From assembly GCA_030063045.1 (NCBI GenBank), contig JAQSEB010000138.1, positions 1,426,001 to 1,490,000 of the forward strand: a stretch of 64,000 nt of DNA, written 5' to 3'. Position numbers and translations under genes: made by a program. Below, one piece after another: positions 1 through 13,300 of this stretch. Position 1 is the first letter of the stretch; each line of letters starts with the position of its first letter. This DNA is from Pratylenchus scribneri (lineage: Eukaryota; Nematoda; Chromadorea; Rhabditida; Pratylenchidae). The notes under the pieces were generated by a model, which was not told where the DNA came from, did not search any database, and saw nothing but the letters and a program-made list of their open reading frames with translations.

Positions 1-2937
1 ATGTTGGGATAGGCATGATTTCTTGCCAGAAAATTGACCTATTATAAAATTTTTAAAAATTAAAAAAGTGAAATAATAATGAAAGGAAAAGAATACCATA
101 AAGTTATAAAAATAACACATAATAAATCTTAATTAAATTAATAAAGAATTAATTAATTTCTTGTTTTTTTAGACTTTTATGAACAATAAATTAATTTTTT
201 TTTGTTTAATATTATTAAATATTTTATCCAAATTTTTCGTTTTACGAATTTTGGGTAATAATAATTATGAAATTACCGCAAAAACGATCATTGACCAAAT
301 TACAAGCTTTCCATTCCCATTTGCAATGCTCAGGATAGTAATTGCAGCGTCCTTCATCGGTGATTTTACCTTAGAATTATAAAAATTAAAAAATATTTTG
401 ATTTTGATAGAATTGGAATTTTGAGAATCTTAATCCATAGAATGAGCCATTCATTTTTGTCATTTAGAGTAGGTTTTGTAAAAAATGAACTGTTCCCAAA
501 CAATTATGTTTTATAAGTTTTTGCCTTAAGTAAGTATTATTACGAATCTATGAAATTTAAATTTCATTAATAAATCGACTTTGTCAAATTGAATGAGCCT
601 ATTCTTGGATCTCGGGCCCATTGATTTCTTAGTCAAGATTTCTAAATATGTTTTCAAGCAATTATCCAATTCTTAAAATATCCAATTTCCGAATTTATTT
701 GTGACATGTATTCTTTCCAAATTTAGATGTTTTGCAATAAAAATAGTATTTACCGCATTCGAAATCCTGAATGCAATGACCATTCTTGCTCTCACTCCAA
801 AAGCAATGTTCATCCGCATTGCACTCCTTTTTATCAGAATGACCTATAAAATAAATTTCAAATTATTTATTATGAATTTTTTTCAATTTTGGCATACCAC
901 AGAAGATTGAAGGAGAGTAACGAAAATCTTTGCACGCCTTTTCATTTGGTTTTTCAAAGAAAATGCATTTATTGTTTAAAAAGCATTCTTCTTTGCTGAA
1001 ACCATCTTAAAAGATGTAGAATAATAAGTAAAAAATATTTTGACGAAAATTTTGTATTTTATGAATCTAATTTTTTAATTTGCATACTGTGCTTTGAAAT
1101 TTAGAGAGTGACAATGACTATTTTATCTATCATATCAGGTCTTATATCTTATTTTTTTTTGCTAAATCTAAAAAAGATATAGATTTGAGCAATGGCAACA
1201 GAAAAGCACACAGATTCATAATTAAAAAATTTATTTCGAAAATTTTCCTTAATTAGGAACAAAACTTACAACATTCTATTCCAGCATCGAAAATATTTTC
1301 CCGAGGTGAGCATCCTACATTATATTTTGTTACATATTCACATAAAGGATTGTTTTCACATTCTTCCTTTTTGATCTGTATACCTCTCTCAACTGAATTA
1401 AATTGAAATAATAATTTTATGCAAATTTTTTTTAAATTTTTCCATATTCATTGTTTTAACCCATCTTCATTGATTTTACTTACTTATTAGATAGTATGCA
1501 TTTCGATTATAGGAGCTAATTGTTGTTATTGTTAAAAATATTTCTGATCGTGATATAACTAAAATGAATTTATAAAAACCATTTTATTAACATCTTTAGC
1601 ATTACTCTCAAAATAGGTTTTTGGACATATTTTGGCACATTCACAAAAATAATTTATGGAAATATTTTTTTTATTTTGCAAAGCAAATTTGTTTTCAACT
1701 TTGTTGATTGGTGTCCCTATTTTTTAATAAATTATCTAACAATTGTAGTGTAAGTAATTTCAATTATATTTATTATTTTTATTTTAATTAAATAATAGTA
1801 ATTAATTACTACAAATTCCTTGCAAAAAATCTGTCGACTGTTTATCAGCGCATGTCGAATCGATTAGGTATTTAGATAATTTTTTGCATAATTCGTCTTC
1901 AGAGCACGTATCCACATGAAGGTCTAAATTAACAAATAAAGTTTCCATTTTCCAATACCGAATTTTATTTTTTATATCATACAACATAATACTGATCATC
2001 AAATGCAATTTTTTTAAAATTTTTATTTTTGCTTTTTTAATAAATTTACTATATATTTTATAAATCATTATCAAAAATTTTTTAATTTCTTATACTTTTT
2101 CCATATGCATTTGGGATAAAATAGCTTTCAATTTCATCCGTTTCAATCTTCGGATATTTTTGGAACGACCAAAAAAAATTTTTTAATGAGATCTATTCCA
2201 TGTTAATATTTATAATAAAGAATTTTTATAATTTTTTTGACTAATGAGAATAACTGCTGGGGTGTATCCAGAAGTAAGAAACGAAATAAATAAAATACCA
2301 TGACAATGATTCACGGCTGTTTCATTGAAGCAATGTTGTAAATATTTTGACCATCGGCAACCATGTGTTCCTAAAGCTTTGCAAGCAATTTCATCTTTCA
2401 ATGCAACTGGAAATTTTAAAAGATTTTTTAATCATATATTATTATTCCATAGTAATCTAATTCAAAAAAAAATTTTTTTAATAATTCATGGTATAATTTT
2501 CGAAGAAAAAAATCAAGACTAAAAAATGCCTGATTGGATGAGTTTAAATAGAAAATGAGTCAAAAGAAAATGAATGAGATTGTCTAATAAAATAATCAAA
2601 TTTTGACTACTATTTCCTCTACAATTTTCTTTTGGCCTCCAAAGAAAAAAAGAAAGTACGAGAAAAAAAATTAACTTTTCATTCTCGTTTTAAATCATTG
2701 AAGCAAAATGGGAACTTCTATTAGCCCCGATATTCCAGTTTAAAAGTTCATTTTTAAATATATATATTCATATAAAAATTTAATATATAAATTGCTTTCC
2801 ATAAAAATTAATTCATAAATCTTACCGCAAGATGAAATTGTCAGGGATGTTGAAACAGCCGTTCCTGTTCCTGGAGACGATTGGGTGAATGCTTCGGACG
2901 GGAAGAAGGAATAAAGGAAGATTAAGAAAATAATCAT
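1..2937 (-). CDS. Secreted modular Cys-rich protein, partial (runs off left edge)
   Basis: I do not recognise the family. Exons on the minus strand: 2937-2826 (start ATG, signal peptide MIIFLIFLYSFFPSEA), 2406-2299, 1923-1813, 1383-1270, 1005-898, 843-754, 369-277 and 38 to beyond 1. Every internal exon is a multiple of three (108, 111, 114, 108, 90, 93 nt) and is flanked by phase-1 introns. Each encodes one module with four Cys in the pattern C-x5-7-C-x6-11-C-x5-13-C, often with K/E before the first Cys and the last Cys at the exon end. Because the introns are symmetric, modules can be gained or lost without breaking the frame. It is probably secreted and disulfide-bonded. The acceptor at 1383 is weak (GAGAG|GT); without that splice the exon at 1923 reads on to a stop at 1802 and the product is short. 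An effector role is only an inference. Confidence 0.62.
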
Positions 2938-4055
2938 TTTCAAAATATCCCTAAAATAAAATTATTAAAAGCGAAAAATTTGAAATTATTGATTGGATTT
3001 TATTTCTTCTCTTCGGCTCGATAAATTTGTATTAATATTTCTTAATTTGTCTATACACTATTGTGAAGCTACTATTCAATTTATTTAATTCAACAAAGAA
3101 AAATGCTTATCTATGGAAAAGTAATATACCGTATATTCACTTTGAAATTCTTATGGGAATTAATTTTCAACTATATAAAAATTGGGAAAATTTGGGGTCT
3201 ATTTTTCTATAATTTGTGGATATTTCTGAACGAATTATAACGAATTCTATTGAGCTTTAGAGAACTAAGAAAATACAAATTTTCTTAAAGCTTACTATGT
3301 CAGTGACTGAGATATCCCAAAAACGGGGATGGGAAATTATTGGGGAATGGATTATTAAAAGAAAAAATTATGGTAGGTAATCATATTTAATAGAAAATAA
3401 CAGAAGTTATACGATATCAAATTGTTCTATTTATTTATAATTTGTATATTTTATAAAATCAATTTTTTGTAATTTATTTGAATTTTTCAATTGAAAAAAA
3501 ATACTTTTAAGTTGTATTTTTTTAGAGAGTATTTAAGGCTTTATTAGAGTGGGAACTGGGAGTGGGGATAACAGATAATATGAGCTGTTTGAAGAAAATT
3601 GGGGCATAATTTTATTCGCTAAGCAAATTATAGGGTCCATTAAATAATGATGAAATTTTCTATGAAAGAAAAAGAAAAAGCCGTCGATTTGATCTTAAAA
3701 GGTAGGGAAAAAAGCGAAAATTTATTTCGATAGTCGGATTTTCCATAACTCTAATACGGATATTAGCCAAAAACCGTGAAATAAAAAAGAAATTGGACTA
3801 ATTATTTGATTTCTTATTTGAATGATAATAAAATGAATCCATATTCTAAGGAGATGATCATTGATGATTATAGGATTATTTGACTCGTCATTTTTAAAGA
3901 AAATCGCCGATTTTTGCAAAATTCTATTTATTATGCACATAAATTGTCCAAATTTGGAAGCCCAAAAAGTGGCTCGACTGTTTACCATTTGAGAAGAGTG
4001 TTTTAATAAATTCAAAGAATCCCATCCCAAACGAATTTGGTCACATCACTTTTTT
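2938..4055. other. Intergenic, no gene recognised
   Basis: A+T-rich DNA upstream of the Cys-module gene. The 102-aa minus-strand ORF at 3722-4030 has no signal peptide, splice partners or family likeness, and I do not call it. The proximal part should hold the promoter of the Cys-module gene. Confidence 0.5.
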
Positions 4056-4059
4056 ATAC

Positions 4060-4560
4060 AGTAGAATTCCCTTTTTATGATCAAAAGAGGGACCGATGGC
4101 CCAAAAATTCCTGAATTTTTAAATCAGTATCGCCAAAAAAGTGACGCCGCAATTCTTTAAATTGAAAGTAAGACACCGAGACTATCGTATTTCGGCCAAA
4201 AAATGGACCAGTAATTTGGCCGCGTGCCGCGTCATTTTTTAGTCAATGGATTAGCATTTTTAGGATCAAAGGAGGCCGAGAGTGAAAAAATTCCTGCATT
4301 TTAAATTCACTTTCGGCAAAAAAGTGGGCGCAATTCCTTGGATTGGAAGTGGAAGAGACTATCGTATTTCGGCAAAAAAGGGCCACATCATTTTTTCCAT
4401 TAGAATTTATTACTTCCTTTTTGATTAGGGGCAGAGAGTCAAAAAATTCCTGAATTTTAATTTACTTTCGGTAAAAAAAGTGGGCGAAATTCCTGAAGAT
4501 GAAAGAAAGACACCGCGGCAATCGTAATTCTGTCACAGATCAAAAATTCCTGAATTTTAA
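4060..4560. repeat. Degenerate tandem repeat, unit about 145 bp
   Basis: Three to four diverged units each carry the strings AAATTCCTGAATTTT, AAAGTGGGCG and CACCGxGxCTATCGTATTTCGGC in the same order. No coding potential is seen. Confidence 0.6.
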
Positions 4561-4914
4561 ATTATTTTGTCTATAGAAGGATAATGAGAGAAAGAAAGAA
4601 TAGCATTTTTGTAAATATTTTTGAGGGAACAACTCGGGAGTTATTTTTGAACACATTTTGGAATTGCATATATTTCTGTGGCTAAACAATCAATAAAATA
4701 CACTCGTCCAAATCTAAAGTTGGATGAATTTCTAAGGAAATAGGATGGAAATTGTGATCAAAATATTTGTATTATTTTTCAAATATTTATAAAATAGAGA
4801 TGATCATATTTAGTCGAAACTAGAAATGTTAGATAGTAATTAAAAGGATGGAATTTGAGATAAATTATTTGCTTGGTTTTTCAAATAAACCCTTTTTAAA
4901 GGAAAATGTTTTTT

Positions 4915-5325
4915 TGGCATTAAAATTTCTCTTCGGCATTAAAAATTTCTCTTTTGGCAAAAAAAACAATTTTTGACTTCTATTATAAATCAGAAACCAG
5001 TTTTAGACCCTCAAACATTATACCATTTTGTAGATCACATCGAGACGCATCGATTGTTGTATAATTTGTCAGGTTTTGGCCAAAAATTAAAGAGTTTAAA
5101 ACCAAAAACTGTAAAAAAAAAGATTTAAGCTGTTTAATACACTTTAATTTTGACCAAACCATGATAAATTATTTATCAGTCGATGCGTCTCGATGAGATC
5201 TAAAAAATGGTTTATGGTTTGAAAGGTCTAAAACCGGTTTCTGATTTATTAGAAATCAAAAACTGTTTTAGTGTCAAAAAGAGAAATTTTTGGGCCAAAA
5301 AGAAAATTTTTGTGCCAAAAATACT
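4915..5325. mobile_element. Palindromic MITE-like element, shared core (copy 1)
   Basis: Two inverted arms: CATCGAGACGCATCGATTG near 5038-5056 and the matching CGATGCGTCTCGATGAGATC at 5181-5200. Each arm continues outward through AAACCGGTTTCTGATTTATT. The extreme ends are short iterated units of the GGCATTAAAAATTTCTCTTTT type (left 4917-4970, right 5269-5320 as reverse complement). No transposase is present, so it is non-autonomous. Related copies occur across the window. Confidence 0.7.
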
Positions 5326-5631
5326 AATCTTAATTAATCTAAATTCGATTTTCGTTCTCAAAATTCAAGGAAAATTCTTGAACATTTTAAGAAAATTGGA
5401 TGATATTAATGAAAAATATATTATATTTATATGTACTTAAAATAACTTTAATTTATTCATCATTTTTACGGCATTATTCATTAATTAATTATCTGATTCC
5501 AAAATTTATTTTTAAAATTTTCTTGTAAAAATTTATTTTAAAAACAAATGAAATATGAAAATTATAATTGCAATGAAAAATGTAAAATCAAATGTTTTAT
5601 ATGAAATAAATGGCACAATTTATCATTTGAT

Positions 5632-5768
5632 TCAAAATTCAAGCCATACTTTTGTCCATTTTACCACCTCATTTGCTAATTTTCGGCGGATCACTTCGGG
5701 TTCTTTTGTTGTTGATCCTTCCGTTGATTTTTCATTTGTTTCGATTTTTGGTGGATTGCATGGATAAA
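5632..5768 (-). pseudogene. 3' fragment of a galectin-like gene
   Basis: The segment 5555-5770 matches 9505-9725 over most of its length, including the tract TTTTCGGCGGATxxxTTxxGGTTCTTxTGTT. On the minus strand it reads as a charged C-terminal tail (about 40 aa, rich in K, E and T) ending at 5632. The 9.6-kb copy is the 3' exon of a galectin fragment. Upstream homology stops where the 171-bp repeat array begins, so this is probably a broken paralog. Confidence 0.35.
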
Positions 5769-5781
5769 ATGATTGCGATTA

Positions 5782-8030
5782 ATCCAAATCATGCAAAAGA
5801 CATTTGTTAATGAGTAAATTTAAATATTCAAAAATTCATAAAACCATTGGTGGTTTTGGTGGTTTGTCGCGGACATGTGAAAATGGAAAGAATGATGTGA
5901 GAAGAAAGTCCGCGAATGCCAGAAAAATCTGTCATACACAAACCACAAAGTTCCCCCGTTCCATTTTCCCTCATTTTCTTCTTTTAGTTTCGTTTAATCT
6001 TTCCCATCTCACGCAATTAACCAACCAATTGGACCAATTCCCCAAACTCTCTTTGTTCCCATCTAATTATCTTTGTTCATTGAGTCCAACTATTCCAAAA
6101 ATGGCCACATTTTGCAGAAATTTGTTATTTGATTGGCTTCATTTTCCCATTTCAATGAAATGTCCACAATCATCCGATTTTCCGCCCCCAAACTAGAATT
6201 CTGCCCCTTATATTCAACCCAAAAGTCCCATTGGTTGTTCAGTTCCCTTCAGTTTCACCAATCTCTACCGTTCAGTTACGTTCCGCCCAGTCCATTCCAT
6301 CCCAGATCAACTTTCTCCCAGTTGATCTTGTGCTTCACTTCTTCTTCATCGTCGTTTCGGTTCGACTTAGCCCGCTCCGACCCGGGCATTGTTGGCGCAT
6401 CCCTTTCCAATCCCAATCTCCCAACCAACTTGCCGGGATCTCCAACAGGTTTTTTGGCCATAACTTTTTTGTAAATAAGGTTTTAGGGATCATTTTTGTT
6501 TTGGAATATACTATTTGTATTACTAAATGATTGAGATTAATCCAAATCATGCAAAAGATATTTGTTAATTAGTAATTTAAATATTCAAAAATTCTTAAAA
6601 CCATTGGTGGTTTTGGTGGTTTTTTGGGCATAACTTTTTTTCCAATAATGTTTTAGGGATCATTTTTGTTTTGGAATATGCTCATTGAATATCTAAATGA
6701 TTGGGATTAATCGAAATCATTCAAAAGATATTTGTTAATTAGTAAATTTAAATATTCAAAAATTCTTAAAACCATTGGTGGTTTTGGTGGTTTTTTGGGC
6801 ATAACTTTTTTTCCAATAATGTTTTAGGGATCATTTTTGTTTTGGAATATGCTCATTGAATATCTAAATGATTGGGATTAATCGAAATCATTCAAAATAT
6901 ATTTGTTAATTAGTAAATTTAAATATTCAAAAATTCATAAAACCATTGGTGGTTTTTTCGTTTTTTGGCCATATTTTTTTTGCCAATAATATTTTAGGAA
7001 TAATTTTTGTTTTGGAATATTCTATTTGGACCTCTAAATGATTGGGATTAATTGAAATCATTCAAAATATATTTGTTAATTAGTAAATTTAAATATTCAA
7101 AAATTCATAAAACCATCGGTGGTTTTTTCGTTTTTTGGCCATAATTTTTTTTGCCAATAATATTTTAGGAATAATTTTTGTTTTGGAATATTCTATTTGG
7201 ACCTCTAAATGATTGGGATTAATTGAAATCATTCAAAATATATTTGTTAATTAGTAAATTTAAATATTCAAAAATTCATAAAACCATTATTGGTTTTTTG
7301 GTCTTTTGGCCATAACTTTTTTGCCAATAATGTTTTAGGAATCATTTTTGTTTTTGAATATACTATTTGTATTTGTGAATGATTGGGATAAATCGAAATC
7401 ATTCAAAATATATTTGTTAATTAGTAAATTTAAATATTCAAAAATTCATAAAACCATTGGTGGTTTTTTCGTTTTTTGGCCATAACTTTTTTGCCAATAA
7501 TTTTTTAGGAATTATTTTTGTTTTTGAATATACTATTTGTATTTGTGAATGATTGGGATTAATTGAAATCATTCAAAATATATTTGTTAATTAGTAAATT
7601 TAAATATTCAAAAATTCATAAAACCATTATTGGTTTTTTGGTCTTTTGGCCATAACTTTTTTGCCAATAATGTTTTAGGAATCATTTTTGTTCTGGAATA
7701 TTCTATTTGGACCACTACATGATTGGGATTAATCGAAATCTTTAAAAATATATTTTTAAATACCAAAATTTAAATATTCCCAAGTTCATAAAACCACTGC
7801 TGGTTTTGGTGGTTTTTGGCCATAACGTTTTTGTCAATAAAGTTTTTGGAATCATTTTTGTTCTGGAATATGCTCATTGTATTGCTAAATGATTGTGATT
7901 AATCGAAATCATTCAAAATATATTTGTTAATTAGTAAATTTAAATATTCAAAAATTCATAAAACCATTATTGGTTTTTGGTCTTTTTAGCCATAACTTTT
8001 TAGTATATTAAAACTTTGATTCCATTAAAA
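5782..8030. repeat. Tandem array, unit about 171 bp, with one internal insert
   Basis: About nine to ten units contain AAATATTCAAAAATTCATAA, then AAACCATTGGTGGTTTT, then TTTTTGGCCATAACTTTTTT, then ATGATTGGGATTAATCGAAA. Units recur at roughly 171-bp spacing from about 6450 to 8030. The first unit (from 5782) is split by a GC-richer ~590-bp insert (about 5866-6450) between GGTGGTTT and GTTTTTTGGCC. No long coding frame crosses the array. The insert shows overlapping ORFs on both strands (5804-6196, 6276-6461) with no recognisable product. Confidence 0.8.
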
Positions 8031-8138
8031 ATATTGAAATAATCAGTAAGATATCTGATAAATTACATCATTCATTTTCAAAATATTCAATAAAAACCTC
8101 GACTTCAAGCCGTAACCGCAACATCTTATTTCTTGTTA

Positions 8139-8478
8139 CCACATTTGCAGACGAAGTGCGCTGGCGCAGATGTTTGTAAATCTCTTCTAGCAATTTTTAT
8201 GGCATATTATTTAAGCATAAAATTAGCTACAAAATGATATCAAAAGCATTAACCAATATTGAATATTCACAGAGTTATGGCCAAAAAACTATTTGTTTAA
8301 TTAAAATTGTGGTTCTAGCGGTTTTTTGCCCATAACTTGTTGAATATTCAACTTTATCCATAACTTTGTTATCATTTTGTAGTTAATTTTATGCTTATTA
8401 ATATGCCATAAACAATGCCACCGCAGTTTTATCAATATTTGCGCCAGTCGGTTTCGTCAGCAAATGTCGGTTAACCAT
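8139..8478. mobile_element. MITE-like inverted-repeat element
   Basis: The left end GTTACCACATTTGCAGACGA matches the right end read in reverse, GGTTAACCGACATTTGCTGA. Inverted similarity continues inward through CTGGCGCA, TGGCATATTxxTTAAGCATA and GCTACAAAATGATA to a centre near 8310. No transposase is seen. Its neighbour to the left is the 171-bp array. Confidence 0.6.
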
Positions 8479-8479
8479 T

Positions 8480-9630
8480 GAACATTAAAAAAATGTCAAT
8501 CAATTTTTTCCAGGCAATTGAACTGGCCATCATTTGCTTCCACATTCGCAACTGTTGCTAACATTTACCAACGAATTGGTCAAAAAATGTTTGTGAAAAA
8601 TTCTTGTTTTTGTTTTTCCGAAATCATTTCAAAAATTCGATGTTATTGTTATTTATCCGCAATCATTCAAATTTTAACAAATTTAAAATATTTATTTTTT
8701 AAACCTTTTTACAATTAGCATACAATTCGACTCATGATTACATTAATGCCACTTTTCGTTTGGTCATTATCTCAAAATTTGTATAAATAAAATATTAAAG
8801 AGACCAGCCAATTGTTGTAAATGTCATAAATTTAAACTGTCGTCAATCCGCAAATGTTCCAAAAAGGAAGAAATGATGCAAAAAGGACCATAAAATAAGC
8901 ATCACGATAGTTGGCCAAAAATGGAATTATTCCATAATTTGTTTGAACTTGTGGTGCAAAATTACTTTCCATTTACCCAATTAAGTTGAGAACATTAGGA
9001 AGGGATATGTCATATGTGTGATGAATTGAATTTTGTAAATTTTCAAATTATATAATTGGTCTCTTATATTCATTTCTAACAGCATATAAATAAATTTTTC
9101 AACAATTTAATAATTAATTTTCAAGCAAAAATCCAATTAAAAATATTATCTATAAGATGAGCTTATATAAGATAATTTTAGATTTAAGTTCTGAATTAAT
9201 AATTCCTATCAATTTTAATATTTTTTTTATCAATTAATTATCTTTTGAATTTTATAGTTTGGGGATGGGTTTGTTGAGGAGAAGCATGGGCATATTGGTT
9301 TTTAAAGCCAAAAATATTTAAATTTTTTCACTGATTTTGATGACAAATTTAAATTTTGAATCAGCTCTATCAAATTGTTTAAAAACAATTTCTACTGGGG
9401 AATTGTGCTGTGCAAAAAAAATTAAATTTTTGTCCGAATTATATTCTCCTCTTTCTGGAACTGGAATGGGATTAAAAATAGTTTTTATGAATCGTGAAAA
9501 ATTTTATTTTTCAATGTAAAATATAAAAGCAATGTTTTTATATGAAATCAGTGGATAAGTGGCACATTTGATTCAAAATTTAGGGAATTGCTTTTTTCAA
9601 TTTAAAAACTCATTTGTTTTGCTTTCGGCG
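8480..9630. other. Intergenic, no gene recognised
   Basis: A+T-rich. The ORFs at 8518-8718 and 9337-9519 have no supporting splice structure or likeness. Part of 9505-9630 belongs to the duplicated galectin 3' region shared with 5555-5770. Confidence 0.5.
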
Positions 9631-9633
9631 GAT

Positions 9634-10135
9634 TCATTTTTGGTTCTTCTGTTTATTGTTCTGTTGGTTTTTCATTTTTGGCGCATCAATGATTGTTATA
9701 TCACCATTGATCTGGAAATGTAGTTTAAAATAAACAATTTTTATTATTTTTATTAGATTTAATCACCTTTTAAACCACCAATTTTAGAAAATTTTTGCCC
9801 AATTATTGTCAAGTTTATTAAGCGAGAATGTCAATTTTTTGGCTATTTGAGGTGGAAAATTGCAGCTATATCGAAAATTTAATATTATTTTTTGACTACT
9901 ATTAAGTATTAATGCTCCCAATTTAAATTTAGAGAAGAAATTTTCTTACCACAAAAACTCGGGCTTCTAAAAAATTAATTCCTTTTGCTTGCTTTTTTAT
10001 AGAATTATTCTTGTCGAATTGAATTGTTGTATAATTATTGTTAAATGTGATTTTCAACTCATGCAAATTGTCAAGTTTAAATCCATTCGTATTGAGAAAT
10101 TCAAATGAACTTTCATCTTGCTCAGAACAATTATT
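9634..10135 (-). pseudogene. Galectin-like gene fragment (two 3' exons)
   Basis: Two minus-strand exons, 10135-9950 (186 nt, phase 0) and 9711-9634 (stop TGA), join in frame. The product ends with a galectin-like last strand (INGDITIIDAP) followed by a Gln/Asn/Lys-rich tail. No 5' exons are seen upstream: only ~190 bp separate it from the first detectable exon of the plus-strand galectin gene at 10327, in the opposite direction. A head-to-head truncation of two paralogs suggests an inversion or deletion breakpoint near 10.14-10.33 kb. It could instead be the 3' end of a gene whose 5' part was lost in assembly. Confidence 0.45.
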
Positions 10136-10326
10136 CTAAATATATATATATATATTAAATTTCTAATTGCCAACGCTTGAAATATATTTCTATTAATTTC
10201 ATTTTTCCACAATTATTATCAAATTCCTATCCAATAGCTGCTGATTATTCGATATCTTAAACAAATTGTTATTGCAAACAAAAAATATTTAAATGCTTTG
10301 CTAATTAATTTTTTTTAATTCTTCAG

Positions 10327-13300
10327 TTCCTGCCAAATACTGCCCAGGAAAAAATGCCGGAATGGGGTCAAATTGATAAGAGAATCGAATGTCCAGAGGA
10401 AAAGCAAAAAAATTTTATTGAACTTCCAAAACCACTAGAGAAAGGCAAAATGTTGAATATTAGTTTAAAATTGGCAGAAAATGCAATCACGCAAGTCATA
10501 ATTCGCCTTTTCCATAAATGGACTCGGGAAACATGGTCAAAATACGGTAAATAAAAATGGAAAAATGATTAAAAAATGTGAATAAATTTTACAGTTGGGG
10601 CAATAATTGACGAGAAATTGGAAATGTATTGGGCAAAAGTGATGCAACCAATAGAAAAATTTCAAAAATATAGTAATTTTGAATGATAATTTTAAAAATG
10701 GAAATTAAATTTTAAGATTATGGTGATTTGTTGAATATTACAATCAAATTCAAGGGACAATCATTAATTGAACTGGAAAATGTTTGTTTCGAAAAAAATA
10801 AAATTAAAGAGATGGTTTTTAGTTTGATCAAAAAGGAAGTTATAATTTCGATGGTATTGGTAATGACGGGCGATTCACATTTCAAATTCTCCAAAATGAA
10901 CACAATTTGAGCATTGGTTTGGATGGGAAATGGATTGTTCAGGGATTTTGGCTTCATAATTGGTTTTATGAATTTGGAGTGAATATTGTCAAGGTTTATA
11001 AATAGATAGTACCACAATTCTTTTGACCTGATTTACTCGGTACTCTTCTGTTAACGGGGGGGGGGGGCAAACTTTTAACAAGGGGGGGCAAATTTTAAGA
11101 GGGGGGGGGGGGGGCACCCGGAAATTTATTATTCTGCCTCCCAAAGTACTTAGAGCATTGAAAAGCAGTACGGGAGGGAATTCTAAATCCTAAAAGTCTA
11201 ACCTATCCCTATCCTAAAACCTAACCCTATCCTAGCCCTAAATCTTATTAGGGATCTTGACAAATCTTATTTAGGGTTTAGGGTAGGGTTAGGGAAAATT
11301 AGGGTAGGGTCGGATGGGTTTTAGGGGCAGGGGTAGGGTAAGTTAGGGGTAGTTAGGTTTAGGGTAGGTAAATTCGGTTTAGGGTAGTTAGTCTGTTGTA
11401 TAAGGATCTTTAAAATACCGGGGAAGGCAAAATAATAAATTTTCGGGTGCCCCCCCCCCTCTTAAAATTTGCCCCCCCCCCCCTGTTAAAAGTTTGCCCC
11501 CACCTGTTAAAAGTTTGCCCCCCCCCCCCCCTATCGTTAACAGAAGAGTACCGATTATATAAATTTGTAATTAATTTTTTCCCCCATATAAAGCTTGAAC
11601 ATATTCAATTTTTAATTGCCGAACCACCGGCCACCCAATTTGATGCAAAGGTCATTTTTAGGAAATCGAATTAAATTTCCCATTTCATTTTTCTCAAAGA
11701 ATTTATCAAATTATGAATTGGTTCAAGCGCATAAATTGGCAAAAGAATTTAAAGGAAATGAGATCATAATATTGCGGGCATTTATGCCTAAAGAAATTTA
11801 TGAAACGGATGGAGTGAATATTGAATTTCTTTACAATACAAATGATTTACAAATTGGCAATTATTTTGGTGAGATAAATGAATATAATTATAATTTATGA
11901 ATATAATTATAATTTATTTTATTTGAATTTAAAGTTGGCGAACGAATTTTGTATATCTTCATAACCGCAATGGAAATGGAAAAAATTAAAGTGTTAACAC
12001 TTGAAAAGGTAAATATTAATTAGATATTTATGAAAATGAAATATAAACAATGGGCCGGGACATTTCAGCGCCACCGTTTCAGCGCCAGTAGATGTTTCAG
12101 CGCCAGCTGTTCCCCCTTCATATTTCTACATAAAAACTGGGTTTTGGGGGTTTTTAACTATGGAGAATCCGAATTTGGCATTAGTTTTTCTTATTAGTTG
12201 AACCGGTATAGGTTCACAAACCGGTTTCGAAAAATTGAACTTTGGAATTTTGGGTCATAAGATACATCAATCGACGCGTCTCGTCGAGCTGATTACGAAT
12301 CTATAATCGATTTCACATAAAACCGAAAATTAAAAAAGTTATGGCCATTTAAAATTTCATTAGATGTATAAGTGGCCCACTTGACTAAAATGGCCATAAC
12401 TTTTTTTTTTAATTTTGGATTAACAGATTCGGACTCGGCTCATCAAGACGCGTCGATTGATGTATATTTTGACTTGATTTGGAATCATTGATTTTTCATC
12501 ATGTCATAGATTTTTTACTTGACAAGATATCAATTAAATGGATAACAGGATCGGATTCCCCGACCCCGAAAACCCTATGTTCGACATTTACGACAATTTT
12601 ACATAGAAATATTAAGGGGGAACAGCTGGCGCTGAAACGTCTACTGGCGCTGAAACGGTGGCGCTGAAACGTTGGCGCAGAAACGGTGGCGCTGAAACAT
12701 TACCGACCGATAAACAATAAATAAATTCATCATTAATTTTATATAGCAAACTTTGAAACCTCTGAAATTGGACAATCCATTGCAACCGGGTGCTTTATTT
12801 GAATTGCCAATTTACATTCCTTCAAGGAAATTTGGCGATAATAATGATATTATGGAAAAATATAGCATTTCTACAAATTTTAATTATACAATAATTGATG
12901 AAGTTAAAGCTGACAAAACCAAATTTCCACTTTGGAAAATCAACAGAATTGCGGTAGACATATATTAGAAATATAAAATTCAATTCATTTTTTTTTTTGT
13001 AGATTCAAGGTGTTCGTCTTATTGAAGAACCAGAAATTATTTATCCTTCGGATGAAGTCCATTTTTATTTTTTTTGAATCTAAATTAATTTTTAAGGAAA
13101 AAATAACGGATTATTCCATAAATATCAAACAATTGAATTATGAAAGCGGAAAGAAGGGGGATTTATTGGTGTTAGGCGATCAAATAATAATTGAGGGAAA
13201 AGTGCCTGCAGAGGCCCAAGAATTCATTATAAATTTGTGTTTTCATGAGGATAATTGCATGATTGCAGATCTTCCGGCGCCATTCCCAGAAGATCGTCCT

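Noticed and set aside
11447..11674. Proline-rich ORF (PPPLLKFAPPPLL)
   Set aside because: It is the C-tract arm of an inverted-repeat element read in one frame.
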